Position numbers and translations under genes: made by a program
Notes under the pieces: model-generated
Seen by the model: the letters and a program-made list of their open reading frames with translations, nothing else
What the model was told of the DNA's origin: nothing
Databases searched by the model: none
Part shown: positions 9,939 to 22,508 of the stretch, in pieces
Layout: the number at the start of each line of letters is the position of its first letter
How positions within the stretch are numbered: position 1 is the first letter of the stretch
Source of the DNA: Verticillium longisporum
Lineage: Eukaryota; Ascomycota; Sordariomycetes; Glomerellales; Plectosphaerellaceae
Length of the DNA: 64,000 bases
Reading direction: 5' to 3'
Assembly: GCA_019188255.1 (NCBI GenBank)
Contig: JAETXT010000007.1
Span: 3,286,001 to 3,350,000, forward strand

Positions 9939-11210
9939 TCATCTTGCCTCGGAGTAATCGTTAAGCGCTACACAAACAGATCCTCTATGATGTCCGTTAT
10001 ACTGCCTGATGATCTGTTGGCTATGCAGCTCCCACAGTCGCGCGTAATGGTCTGAGCACGACGTGACTAGGTAGGCCGAGTCGGCGCTGAAGGCGCAGTC
10101 CCAGACCCAGCGCTGGTGGCCGTTGAGGGTGGCCTCGAGAGGGTAGGGCTTGGGGCCCTCCTCGTCGGGAACGGGCTCGATGTCCTTGACCTCCCAGATT
10201 TTGGCCGTGTGGTCGGCGCTGCACGTGGCGAGCTTCTTGACGTCCGGCGAGAGGAGGATGCGGGTGATGTACTCCTTGTGGGCGCTGAAGTGGGTTACGG
10301 GAACGAGCTGGGTGCGGTCGTAGGCCTGGAGGAGCTGCCAGACAAAGACGTTGCCCTAGGCGGGGTCAGTAACGTATGGCGGCGGCAGCGGCGGCGGCGG
10401 CAGGTGGGTGGCCGTCGGGAGAAACATACTGCATTGTTGGCCGCGCACAGGAGGGAGCCGTCGCTGGCGACGGTGACGCTCGACACGGACACGTCCTCTT
10501 CAGGGATCAGCTGGTGAGAGCAGTTATTTTCCGCCAGGTCCCACACGCGAACGCTGCCGTTGCGGTCGCAGCTGATGATTTCGCCCTGGTTCGGGTGAAT
10601 GACGACGGCGTTGGCGGGGCACCCGTGGCAGTAGCTACGCTGAACCTGGCCGGAACGCGTCTCCCAGATCTTGACGGTGCCGTCCTCAGAGCTTGTGACC
10701 ATCCATTTTCCTTCGCAGTGAAAGGCGACGCCTGTGATGTTCCCGGTGTGACCCTCAAAGGTCAGGAGGGGGTTCGGGTTGGTCGACTTAATGTCGAAGA
10801 GCTTGACCGTGTGGTGGCCGGCGGCAGCGAGGAAGCGCTTGTCGGGAGATATGCAGAGACGGTTGACCTGCGAGTCGGGGTGCTGGATCGTGCGAGAGCA
10901 GATGCCGGAAAGTGCTTCCCAGAACCTGTGATGTCTGTCAGCCGAAGATCGTGACTGCTATCAGGGTCCGAGGCGGTGCCGGGTTCAAGGGCAGCAGGTG
11001 CGTCAGGAACAGATGGGAGGAGTCTCGTACCTAATGGTGTGGTCGTAGCCAGCTGGGTCACGCCACAAGTTAGCAAGTGACGCAGATCAGAGGACGGTCC
11101 AAGAACAGCTTGGTGGTTCGCGACAGGCGGCGGTCGAAGGGCAGATATCGATAAGGTTCGTGGTGTGCGCAACTGGCTGTTTGCTTACCTGTGCAAAGAA
11201 TCACAGACAT
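9939..11210 (-). CDS. lst8: LST8, WD40 subunit of TOR complexes
   Basis: Four exons on the minus strand: 11210-11189, 11052-11031, 10925-10430 and 10355-9939, giving 318 residues, the usual length (yeast about 303, human about 326). The first two exons are only 22 nt each and encode MSVILCT and AGYDHTI; the splice phases fit exactly. Seven WD40 blades fill the protein: recognisable strings are YDHTIRFWEA, GKWMVTSSEDGTVKIWETR, VRVWDL, HTAKIWEV and the highly conserved LNGHQRWVWDCAFSADSAYL, SCSDHYARLWEL, VALNDYSEAR at the end. Family knowledge: Lst8 binds the TOR kinase domain and stabilises TORC1 and TORC2. There is no frame break. The intron at 10429-10356 contains a GGC-rich repeat. Confidence 0.95.
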
Positions 11211-14200
11211 ATTTACTGAGACGGCCGCTCTGGCGTTCGCATGTTATACGACAGGAAGCTTTGTATCAGTAGACTGCAGCAAGGTGCAGGGAAGAGAACG
11301 CAGAATCGCATCTAAGGCGGCGTTGCTATGGTCCAAGGCTGTCAATTGTCGAGTTCCCCTCGTGCTCACAAGGACCTGACCGAGCAGAGTACTAGTCCAG
11401 CCCCACCCAAATACCCAGCAGGCCGACCCCGAGGTGGAGTCTTTGAAGCTCTAGTGCTGCCAGGGCCACGCAGTCCCACCAGTCCTGCCAGGTACCGGCC
11501 GCTCACTGCCTTAGTCATATTTTCCGCCCTCTACCTAGGCACCTACCTACTGTAGATAGGTTGGCAGTGGGAGACATTACCATTATGCATCACGTGCAAC
11601 ACGCCAACTCTATCTTCCCTCTGAAGCATCACCTGTTGGCTACCTCCCCACGAAACATGTTTCCGGACGCACGATCTCTCACTGATATTTACAGCATGCG
11701 TCCTTTCAGCATGCATCCTTACCATTTCTCAGGAAGAACAAGCCGATATAGCGAGACTTGTCTGAACCGAATCACCATACATCTGAGAACCTCAACCAAC
11801 CTGGCTGATTTTGAGCGTCATACTTGGCATGAATGTTGCATCAATTCATCTTTCAGTAACAAAGTCCCGCGCCATGATGGGCCACAAGCTTTCGACCTGC
11901 CTTATCACCGCTCCCTGGAGCGAGGGCATGTTGCTCATTCAGGACTGTACCGGAACATGCAAGTACACGTGCCGGTGATCGCTCACGCAAAAAGAAACAT
12001 ACAGGCTTGGGCCAAAGGTGTCATACACATCTCGAGGCCGTGGACCAATTCCATTCCGACACATGTCATCGGCTGCGGTTTGGGCATGTCGCTTCTTCAA
12101 ACAACTAGTTTGCCACCTCAGCAAAACAGCAGCAGTCCTCGATGGGCATCCCGAAACGGCCTGCCCCTGTGCAAAGAAGACATCTCACATCTGCTTGGGC
12201 ACTTGTGTCTCTTACCAAGATTCCTGGATCAGATACAGCAGATCGTCTCATCTCTAAATGATTGTATGGTGGAGTCACAGTCTAGCCCGCATCGCATCGC
12301 ATGGATCAACCCAAAATACGTAGGCGGATGAGACGGTTCACGACCATCAGGGACGCTCACCTCGACGGACGCATCTCGGAGCTTCTGCCGTGACACGCAA
12401 AGTTGCAAGCCCCTTGTCACACTTCGGTCCTGGTCCATTCATGTTACTGCACAAAGTCCTCGCACTCCCCTCTGAAGCTATCGTCGGCTGCCCAAGCCTC
12501 GGACCCCAAAGGGCCCAAGGTCCACGTGCTTCGTGACCCCGGAAGCGGTGCTACAAACATCGAACACCTTGATTCTGGGACCTATCGGGTTCTGTGAGAG
12601 AGATCGCTCGCTGGTACTTTTCGGTCAGCACGTGTTTACTGCCTTGGCTCTCTGGTCGCCGCTCGTTCATCTGATGTCCTGTGACTAGACGCTGGGCTAT
12701 CTGTCATGATTCGTCATGAAGCTCAGTCTGAAATGTCAGCTCCAAACGGCGATACAGGTGATCGATTTGCCTCGGCGATTGCTAAGGAACAGTCAACCGA
12801 GCTTCAGGTAGCGCACCCTGCCCAACGTCAATCCTCAACAATATTCACACTGGGACTCAGAGTAGAAACATATCAGCAAGCACGTGATACTTGGTCTCAG
12901 CGGCTCACCTCACAGATTGTCATCCATTCAGAGCTTGCGCAACTACAGACTATTCTTGAACCCTCAGGGATCCCCCAGCACTCTTGACTATTCATGATAC
13001 TTTCTGGAGATGACATGTACAAAATCAAAGGCACATTCTCGAGTCACCAGGAACTCGGTGCCTTGGGAGGCCTTCAATTGCGTCTAGCTGGGACGCTCTG
13101 GTAAGACGATCCATGGCCGTCGCGGGGTCCTCGACCACCTGGTTGAGGAGGCGCTGGCGGCGGGGCGCGAGTGTAAGCTGCTGGTGCATGACAATGCGGG
13201 TTATGCCAGACAACGCCACTCCTCATGCAGGGATCGCAGTCGGCAACTCTACTGAGATCAGTGTGCCGTCTGAGAAGGCTAAAGCGGATGCACTTACAGT
13301 CTCGGCGACCCGGCGCAGACGGGACAACTGACGCAAATTCCCAGCCCACGGACACAGCCGCAGACAAAGACAGAGTTGGCACTCATAGTGACTTGATGGG
13401 TTATCGATGACCGCAATTTGAGAGTCTTGATTTCGATTTCAATCAGTGACTGCTAACAGTAGCGCAGTCACAGTATTCCGCAAGTCATCATTTGCATGCG
13501 GAAACCATCATATCGAAAGGAGCAGAGGATTTGCAGACGTTATATAGCCCTATGTCAGAGCAGCCGTCGCTCTTCCGCGCTCCCGTGCCGGGACCTGCAA
13601 TCAGCACTTCTTCGAATTCGTGGCAGCCCAATTCAGGAGAGCCTTGCCAAGCGGAGCCAGCACAGCAGAGGGAGGTGCTTCGAGGGCGGGTCTTGTGACC
13701 ACGACAAGACACCGAGGCTGACGTTTGCCTCGTCTCAAGTCTCGAGGCTTGGGAGCACTGAACATAATGGCGCATGCCACCGTAACCAAGTGCTTAGTAT
13801 ATACGGCCGAGGGGCACACCTCAGAGTGTGCTTGACGAGACAGCTGCGCTGCGTACGGTGGAAGAGTTGCTGTGGCGGCGATTGGTCCTGGATAAAACTG
13901 ACTGCTGCAGACTGATGACAGCTTCCTGCTTTTTCTTGCCTAAACATCCCATATCTATCGGATGGCAGCCACCGCCGAGATGATATCATTTCACTCGAAT
14001 GCCTTCTCTGAAGAGAAATGACCGAATTGTCACTAGCGTCTGCGAGAAGCTGTCATTCGTCCTCGAAGCTTTCTTCTCTGCAGAGATCAACTGTCTCGTT
14101 GGCTACCTTGGCCTCGTCTGAAATATTCTACATGCATCTGGAGAATCGAGATCAGCCGAGATGCAACTTGACAGGCGGACAAATAGACCAACGACAGTGC

Positions 14201-15788
14201 GTCGGCAGCACTGACGTCTAGTAGGTCAGGATATATCATTTGTCTGAACCAAACCGTCGGGTAGCGCCCCCTTGAGGGTGTGCTCAGCGCATAGGTGACT
14301 CGTAGTCAGGCGACCGCCTTTCTGCCGGGTCATAGGCTCACCATGGATGCCTCTTGTTCGCCATATTCAGATCGACCGCGTGGCATCTGTCATCGTGGGA
14401 AGGGAGTGGCTCTGACACGACCCGGAGGGCTGCACCTCTTTCTGTCGCTACCCGTTCATCATCGCTTGTTGTCGCTTGAGTGCAAGGCCATGTGACTCCA
14501 AAGCAAGAATCTCGGGGCCACCCCTGAACGACGGAGCCTCCCGAGGGCCCTCTGTGCACAAGCTTGCTCACCTTGAGGGTACAAGCCTTGTATCTGGGTG
14601 TTTGAAAGGGTTACAATACCACTCCCGAACGGGAGACAAGCTTCAACTAGGTGGGTGGGATGGGCAATGTCGTGTGAGTGAAGACCTGGGTTTCCATCGG
14701 CTTCGGTGCTGCTAGCACTGTCCGTGGTATAGTTGCTATTGGACAACTACCTCGAGGCATGTGCACTTGCGTTCGTTCTTGTTGGCAAGCACGAAACCTC
14801 CGCCTCTCTTTGTGCTGCCATCCACCTCACATCTTCTGCAGACGATTTACAGACAGCCGGGAGATCTCCGTGCCTTTCTCAGCCAGGTGTACTTGGGATG
14901 CTAGGCGCCTTTGCCGCGCCACCCCCGGCTGTGGCACGCTGGCTGCGCGCGGCCAAGTATGCAGAAACGGCAAAGGCACCATCGTTTCCCCCCAATTCTG
15001 TCTTTCCCAGACCACATTTCAGAGATACGACAGTTCTTCTCCTGGTGTTACCACACCTCGGCCCTTCGTCGCCCGACGATGCCAGTAGCATTTTGCGATC
15101 AGCACAGTCGAGTCGCACCACGAAGAAATCTGCCCGCCTTATCCAGGAGGTTATGAGGGAGGAAAAAAAGGTCTCCACGTGTCGGTCGATCTTCCATCAT
15201 CTCACCAGTCTCTGTTGGCGACGTGGCCATCAGACGACTGTCTAGCCGACAAAGCTGTTGCGTCCTGCAAGCAGGGCCGCGCCGAATCTTTTACTCGCCT
15301 TGACAAAGCCAGTGACGGCACCATGACTGTAGAACTCTGGCATACTCGTAACGCACTCAGAATCTATTGGACTAGTGCCATCTCCAGAAACAGTGCCAGG
15401 GTCGACTTCCTATCCCGATCCCAAGTCTCATGTTCTCGTGTTTCCGCCAGCTACTTTTCAGGACGAGGCAGGACCATCTAAGCTTACGTCTTTCCTTTAA
15501 CTTGGGTGCACACACGCGTGGAGAAATCCTGATTCACTGTCGACTACCTTCCCTAGAGTGAGCTAAGAAGAATGAAAGACGTCTGACCCACCAAGTCATT
15601 ATTGCGTCTCCAAAGCCAGCCTTCCTGGAAAAGTCAAGACTAAAAAGCAAACGCACCATTCCCTCTGGACGCCTGCCACAAATCAGACGAGACCCTTCCC
15701 TTAACATGAACCATCCTGGATGTTGGAAAAGTTCCTGACCAACAGCGAAAGCAAGAAGAATGCATAGCTCCGAAAGCCTCGACGCCCT
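11211..15788. other. 4.6-kb stretch without a supportable gene
   Basis: Lies between the LST8 start and the 3' end of the FHA gene. Several open frames exist (the longest 256 codons on the plus strand at 11561-12331), but they show no recognisable family, no protein-like composition and no plausible splice extension. GGTA/TACC motifs occur at 11532-11560. CpG is not depleted in an obvious way, so it does not look like RIP-mutated repeat. It may carry LST8 regulatory DNA, noncoding RNA or very old transposon relics; I cannot tell. Confidence 0.45.
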
Positions 15789-18358
15789 TCAAAGGGCAGG
15801 AGCCGTTGCGATGAGTGTGGTAATAAATGCCACGCCTGCAGCTGCGCCGCCAAGGGCGACAAGACTTGCTGCCTCAGCGATGCGTCTAAATCGCTTGGAC
15901 GGGCGGTCACAGTCATGCTCGTGTACACCAAAGCTGCACCTCTGCTTGGACTTTGTTGTCTCTGAGGAAGCTGAGGCTGTTGGGTCACCACTGCTCAGAG
16001 ACGCAGAAGGCGCTCTGGCTGCAAGCTCATCACCATTGGTGGCATCGTTGAGAGCCGCCTCCACCGCCTCCTCTCCGAGCACAACACACGAAATGTCAGA
16101 AGCCTTGCGCTTCGCAGAGGCCCGAGATCGCAGCTGCTCGCTAATTTTGACAGGTGCACTGATGACTTGCGACTCAACCACAGTATCTGAAGCTTGGATG
16201 TTGCTGTCGGGCTCCGTCGTAGCTGCAGCCATTTTGCTTTGGTTGAAAGACCAAGCGCTAGTCATATCCAGCTCAGGACTAGTGCGAGCGTCGGCGATGA
16301 TGGGATCATTTGGGGGGCCTGTGAGGAACCTGTCGCCGGAATCAATCCACATGGCTTCAGCGGGTGGAGATGGCTGCGCCGTCAAATTTCTAGAACATGG
16401 TGCAAGATCGAGGGAGTCCTTGGTTTCGTCTGTTGGTGTTACAGGCTCGCATGCAGCCGTCGATTCGTTCTCAGACTTGGGATTACCCGACAAAGCAGGC
16501 TCTGTTGTTGGCGTCGACAGAAGAGTCGTACTCGGTTTGGGCAGCTCTGTCTTGGAGACCGATAGGCGTCGACAAAGCTCTTGCTTGTTCGACTCTCGCG
16601 CCTGAAGGAAGTCTTCGTTCTCGGACCGCCAAGTGCTGAATGACTGGCCCCGGCGTTCCGGCTGTAGGTTGACAGCTGCCTCTCGCCAGGGCGGGAGTTT
16701 ACGTGACTTGTCAATGCTTTGAGGATTTGTGGCAGAAGCCGAAACAAAGATTGTACGTTGGGGGGCCGCAAGAATCATGGTTGGCATGGTGGACATGCTC
16801 ATCCCGTTGGAGCCCAGGACTTGTTGCAAGGGTGGAAGCATCCACTGCTGTTCTGGCGGCGATGTAGGAACTGATGAGGAGCATGTCAGAGGCCTTCTAG
16901 CTGTTAAAACACAAGAGGGGCATGAAATACCTTGCGGTTTCTCGGACTCGATTGCAGGAAGGAATCCAACTTCATTGTATTCCTCAACTGATCGTGATGG
17001 TTCTGGGTAGTGACCCCAGCCTGGCGTTAATGGGCTTTGCGTTTTGGTGACATCTTCCATGGCAATGGATGCTTCTTCGTAATTGTCTTCATACTCATCG
17101 ATTTCCGATATGGATTCATCCTCGCTGCTGATCGAATCACTCGACTCGGCCTCAAAGTCGTCCTCGTCCTCGTCCTCGTCTTCGGTGTGCTCAGTGCCGG
17201 CAATCACTGAGCTGCTCCACGCCCCCAAAGGAGCACCATCGAGTTGAGTATCATCATTTGACGACTCTTGTTCCGAATCGCTCGTGTCAAAACGGATAGG
17301 TTGGTGGGAGTGATCGACCGGATGAGCTGGCTCTGGTTCCATAGGAAGATGCGCATTTTCTTTGCCCTCGTCGTCACAATCAAGGTCAAGAACTTCAGTG
17401 ACAGCGCCAGCGCAAGGAGCTGGTTTAGAGACCGTGGGCCAATGCTCTGAATTGGAGGCTCTCGTCAGATCGATGACAGTTTCACCCTTAGGCTCGTAAT
17501 GGTCAAGGTCGATGATTTCGGCGCTGATGCTGGTTTTGGACGGCACAGCGCCAGGCGTTACTGCAGGAGTTGTTGGAGGGATGACAGCAGTGTCCTGCTT
17601 CGGTGCCCGTTGCTCTCCGGCAGCTCGAAGGTTTGCGACGGCGCTGCGTACCGCGTTGCGGTCCTCATCGTCACAATCGTCGCTGTCAAAGCCATCACTG
17701 TCGTCAGAAGTCTCAGGAACGCGGTAACCGACTGAGCGATCAACAGGGGTATGAGTGCCTGTGGTGTTGTGATCCGCTCCATTGACGAACTGAATGTCGA
17801 TGGAAGCAGAGGGCGGGGGATAGAGACCTTGGTCACGTTGTATATCGATACCAAATCTGACGAAATCACCTTGGTGAAGTTGGACAGGGGTATCGGGATA
17901 GACGCGGTCTTTGTTAACGAAAGTACCGTGTCTCGAGTGACGATCCTTGATGTAGACAGCCTGGTACGGTCAGCATTTGATATCATGGACATGGTTCTAG
18001 AGCTTGAGGACGCCTGCCAGCGCAAGATAGACGGTCATAGATTTCGTACCTTCTTTGGGTCTGGAACGAGAAAGATCTCGGCATGCTCGCGGCTTATCAC
18101 GGGGCTTTCAAGCCAGGCGTTGTCAAGGGCAGCAGATAGGTTGGCCACTCTCTTGCTGGTACGGCCAACTGGGATGGAAGGCCTGGCCGCGTTGAGTGTG
18201 ATGCGACGCTCAGGATAAGTATTATCGGAGATCGGGAAACTGAGGCTGACGATGACTGCGGGGGTAGTTGTTAGTTTGACTTGTACCTGCAAGAGTAAGA
18301 GAGGGATACCAAATGTAGACGTACCATCGTCACTCGAGGACATGTGATCGTTAGACAT
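15789..18358 (-). CDS. FHA-domain protein with C-terminal transmembrane anchor
   Basis: Three main exons: 18358-18325, 18255-18050, 17960-15789 (804 codons). The first intron has a CTAAC branch site 17 nt before its AG. The N-terminal 120 residues are an FHA phosphothreonine-binding domain: VGRTSKR, SREHAEIF, SRHGTFVN (the binding-loop Arg, Ser, His and Asn are present) and GDFVRFGIDI, which resembles the FHA of SLMAP/Far9/Far10 proteins. The rest is acidic and disordered (EDEDEDEDD run) with no coiled coil, then a basic patch (SKRFRR) and one hydrophobic helix (about 25 residues, LVALGGAAAGVAFITTLI) at the very C-terminus, giving tail-anchored topology with the FHA facing the cytosol or nucleoplasm. 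A 60-nt in-frame segment at 16930-16871 has good intron signals and may be spliced out (783 residues). STRIPAK-type membership is possible but the missing coiled coil argues against a simple orthologue. Confidence 0.85.
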
Positions 18359-21117
18359 GTTGAGTGGTATCAGCAGTCGTGGTCAAGTGGCCACGTCAAG
18401 AAGCCGGGTTTGAGGAGGAGAACGACGAGGCAGTTCGGTATTGAAGGCTGCGGTCGAGAGGGTCAGCTGTGGCTTGTTTCCAAATGTCTCGCCTCAAGCT
18501 CTCGAACCAACTTACAATCGAGTTACTTGCAAGGCGAACAATGAGCTGCCTTGCAAACCGATGGCCTGGATGCTAATATCAGGCGAGAGAAGTGCAGTGG
18601 TGCTGGGGTATAAAGGCTCGACAGGCGAGCTCGTCAAGGTCACGGCCAAGGTTTGGGAGGGAAGAAAGTTAAGTTTCTGATGCCAAACTTGAGAGGGGAA
18701 CGGGAACGGGGAGGGAAATGGGAGGTCGAGGTGTGATGCGGCTTGGAGGTGATGCACTGTGTACAACAGGTTGGTGGGGCAGGGCACCTTGGGGATTCAG
18801 GCGTTCGATAACAGGCAGCCACGGCTTGGTCGGATCCCAGTCCTCAGAGCTGGTGCTGAGTTGGGATACGGCTTCCGAGGAAAGGGGCGGCTTATCTTGA
18901 GGGGTTGAAATTCGCCCCCAAGAGCTGTATGGAACGATGCTTTCTCTCTCTCTCTCTCTCTCCTCTAAAGTCTCAAGAGTGACATACAATTTCGGGGTGA
19001 CCGCGATTGATGAGGTTGTTACTTCCGCCAAGCAGAACTGGGTATGTGGTTGAGTAGGTAGGTATGGGTTGGAGGTCGGTTTGGGGGGTGGTGAAAGCCC
19101 GGGAATACAGAAGCGCTGGGCAGCTAAAGAGTTGCCTCGTTCAGGTCAAAGTGTCCGCGAACTTTAAGGTAGGTAGATTCCTGCCTGCCTCGGAGTACTA
19201 GGTAGGGAAAGCTCGAAAAGGCTTGGGGAGGACAACGCTGATGGTGGGAGCCTTGAGTTTGCAGGTAGGAATGACTGGCCACAGACCACTTGGACCTGCT
19301 CTTGGAATTCCGCTCGATGGACAGAAGCAAAGTGCTAAAGTAGGCAGCAACGCAGATGGGATGAGCAACGAGCCGATAACGACGAGTGGGATGGGAGGGC
19401 TGAAACAACCCAAGGAGGGCGATGAACAGTCAAGACCGAATGTTAGCTGGCACTGTGGTGATCACGCGAATGACGGGACATGTAGCACCTTTGCACATCC
19501 AACAGCAGCCATCGAGGTAAGCGGGGTAACTTGCCCATGGGCCTGACGAGTGACTCGGGCCACCAGCTTGGGGTTCCACGTCAAAAGGGAAGCAGTAGGT
19601 TGCCCTTTTCCCTCCTGATTAAAATCATGACAAAGAGATAGGTTGATGAAATATGCTGAGCATCTGTCGCTTCGCGTTTCCGTTTGTCGGCGGCACGACA
19701 TCCCTCGCCACACGATGCCTGACCGAAGTCTCGAGCTTTATTAGAGTGCTTTATCTTATCGCGGATGAAGCTAATGTGCCTGGACAGGTAGAGCGGGGCA
19801 GAGCCCCCCAGTCAAAGTCGGCAGAGGCAGGCAGGTGACCACTCTAAGACGGGTTCTAGGATGCATGTACAGTAGTACATGCCAGGCGGCCAGCGCCTGA
19901 TATCGATTACTGTATCTTTTCACCAACATCCAGTTGTCCACCGGAGGCACGTGGCTCTTCCACCATGCTCTACGCTGCGTTTAAAGCGGCGGTGTCTGCA
20001 CTTTCCCATGTTCTGTGCTGGCAAAGGTGTCCGCCCGGGCTGGCAGATGGATGCCCAATATGGTACACTCAATTGTCTAGCCCGACCATCTGGCGTGTCA
20101 CATGGATCACGAAGCCGAGCCTACGGGGTTACTGGCATGTCCGGGTGCCTTGCAGCGCATCTAGCTCGACTGATCAATGTGTCGCGGCCCAGAGTGATCA
20201 GGATACTGTGCCTCCGCCGTGGCGGGTATCTCGCCTCTTTGCGACATCAGGAGACATGACAGTCCTCCATTCCTCGAGTTTGCGTCCATGGCGGGGGAAA
20301 AGCGCATCCTGCCCAAGGCGTACCTGTGCCCCACCTACCCGCGACCAAGAGCGCCAGGGATCAGCCCACCTCCGAATAGACAGCTCAGGGATGCTTTGTG
20401 GGCCCCTTCATGTGACTAGGGTGTCCCCGCTGCCCGTCAAGTGGTTGCATCATCGATGGCCCACGACCTTACGTTCTGACCTGACGTAGGTACCTAAGAT
20501 GGAAAGGAAAGCGCCGTGCCGTGACCTGTACCTTCCGCCGAACCACCTGCTTGTGGACGGGGAGGTCATGTCCCAAGTTAAGCGCAGCACTTCTGCTGTG
20601 CTGCCATTCTTTGATCATCCTGGCTGCTTGCCGCTTTAGCGGAATGCAGCTAGCTCAGACATCCATTCATTCTAGCTGCAAGTACCTCCTCGCTGCTCCA
20701 ACCAGCCCGCCCGCAATTCTTTTACAGACCTAAGATCCATACACACGAATTTCTGACCTATTTCCAACATAAACCATCCTCGCAACACCACACGCATTCG
20801 GGATTTGCCACCAAACTGCCCAGAAACATCTTTTACTGTTTCTTCTCTGCTTCATTAACTCTGCATGCATATTCCCCGCGAAGCTCCCTCACCCTCATGG
20901 ACTGCATACTGTACGAAGCGACATTGACCACCACATCTGCTCATCACTGGATCCTCGACTGCTTACCCAGTGCAAAGTTCAGCGCGCTTTGACAGTCGCC
21001 ACCCGACCCTGCAACAGCGCTTCGCAGCGTCACGACAGCCTTTGAACAGCAGGCGCGTCTATCTCCGGGATAACACTCCTCCCTTCCCTTTCCAAACACA
21101 ACACGCATACCGACATC
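18359..21117. other. Divergent intergenic region between FHA and IFRD genes
   Basis: 2.76 kb between two divergent starts, so it should hold both promoters. It contains a CT microsatellite at 18942-18965 and GGTA/TAGG clusters at 19053-19064, 19166-19206 and 20486-20498. From about 20700 to 21117 the plus strand is C-rich with few G runs, as expected of the IFRD 5' leader. No coding sequence recognised. Confidence 0.5.
18942..18965. repeat. CT dinucleotide microsatellite
   Basis: About ten uninterrupted TC units in the divergent promoter region. On the minus strand it reads GAGAGA and lies about 585 bp upstream of the FHA gene start. Confidence 0.9.
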
Positions 21118-22508
21118 ATGCACGATCTTCGCCTCAAGGTCCTCCGAGAGAGCGGCAAGACCGTTTCCCGCAAGTCGCGCTCCCGCCCCGAGTCCACGCG
21201 TGGCTCCACTATGAACTCGCCCAGCGGCTCGCCGGGTCACTCGCAGTACAACTCGCCAGCCCACTCCCGCGCCGGCAGCCGCTACGCCTCCGAGGAAGAA
21301 GAAAGCGAAGAGGATTACGATGACTCCATGACCGCTAGCACCTTGTCTAATGGCTCCGAAGCCGTCTTTGACGAGAGCCAGGGCGCCGTATGGACTCAGA
21401 TATTACAAGACCGTATCGTCGAGCTTCAGGATCGCAAACGCAGTAGCGTCAAGGGCCGGGAGACGGCATTGGTGTCATATCTGCACCTACTCAAACAACA
21501 CTACGCAGATCGGCAGGTTGGGAGCTCCTCTCACGAGATCGTCACTGCGCTCATGAGGAGCGTCCGCTCTGGAGGCAGCACCCTCGAAAAGTCTCTTGCC
21601 CTGCAAGCCCTGCAGGTCACACTTTTGACTTCTCCCTCCGATTCCCTGTACGACGACATCTACCAACAGATCGAAACAGCCTGCGAAGACGATGAGAGTG
21701 CCGAAGTCAAGGCTGCCGCTATTCAGGCCATGGCGGTGACAGCCCTCTATGGAGGAGGTTCAGAAACAGCTGCAGAAGAACTTTTGGAGTTCCTCGTTGG
21801 CGTGGTAGAATCGGACGGGGAATCTGTCGGCGCAGGAGACAACGGTGACGTGGTCGTAGCCGCCCTGCAATCCTGGGCCTTTGTCGCCAGCCAGATTGAC
21901 GACATCAGCGAGCTCGTCTCCGCGGCTATGGACGCCTTTGTCGAGCAGCTTGACAGCACAGACGTTGATGTCCAGACAAGCGCTGGCTTCAATATTGCCT
22001 TTATCTTTGAAGCAGCGCGCGATCACGAAGAGGAGACTGGCGAGGTCATGAATCTGCAGTACGACCCCAAACGCCTCATCAGCCGCATGGCCGAGGCATC
22101 AAAACCAGCCGCGAAAGGAACGTCAAGGAAAGATCGCAGACATCTCCGCAAAAACTTTGCTAGCATCGTGACTTCGCTGGAGCACGGCAAAGGGCCTGGG
22201 TACTCAACATCCGGCCGGCCGGCATCAAATCCGCATACAGGAGGGTCCAAGATCGAACATGACGGAGACGTACAAGAATTTGGATATCGAGAGAAACTTC
22301 GCGTCGGTGAGTCGATTGTACTGATCGACTCATGGTCACTTATGGCGCGGGTTGATACTGTCAGGAATATTGTGGGTGGGGGTTCCCGACACATTTCAAC
22401 GACAACCCAACCGTCGCAGACCTTTTGAACAACCCTGACACAGAGGAGATGCCGGCCAACGGTCTCATGCCACCAACGGAGAGGAGGAGTAAGAAGTATA
22501 GAAGATGA
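21118..22508 (+). CDS. IFRD family protein (interferon-related developmental regulator); one frame break
   Basis: Single exon, ATG 21118, with 463 residues when one missing base is allowed for. After a basic, Ser-rich start and an acidic segment (EEEESEEDYDD) the body is an all-helical ARM-like repeat typical of IFRD: LQDRIVELQDRKRSSVKGRE, then YLHLLKQHYAD, then LEKSLALQALQVTLLT. The C-terminal IFRD_C block is FGYREKLRVGESIVLIDSWS. Family knowledge: animal IFRD1/2 are co-regulators, and IFRD2 binds inactive ribosomes; fungal function is not established. In the G run at 22378-22382 (five Gs) a sixth G is needed to read on into FPTHFNDNPTVADLLNNP and a basic end ERRSKKYRR with TGA at 22506-22508. 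As given, the frame would end early at 22428 with an unrelated tail. The restored length is exactly 1,392 nt. Confidence 0.9.

Noticed and set aside
11561..12331. 256-codon plus-strand open frame in the gene desert
   Set aside because: It has no recognisable motif, a composition rich in His, Ser and Arg like random translation, and a position in otherwise noncoding DNA. I left it out rather than call a hypothetical gene.
14733..15245. 170-codon plus-strand open frame in the gene desert
   Set aside because: No similarity, no supporting leader or splice structure.
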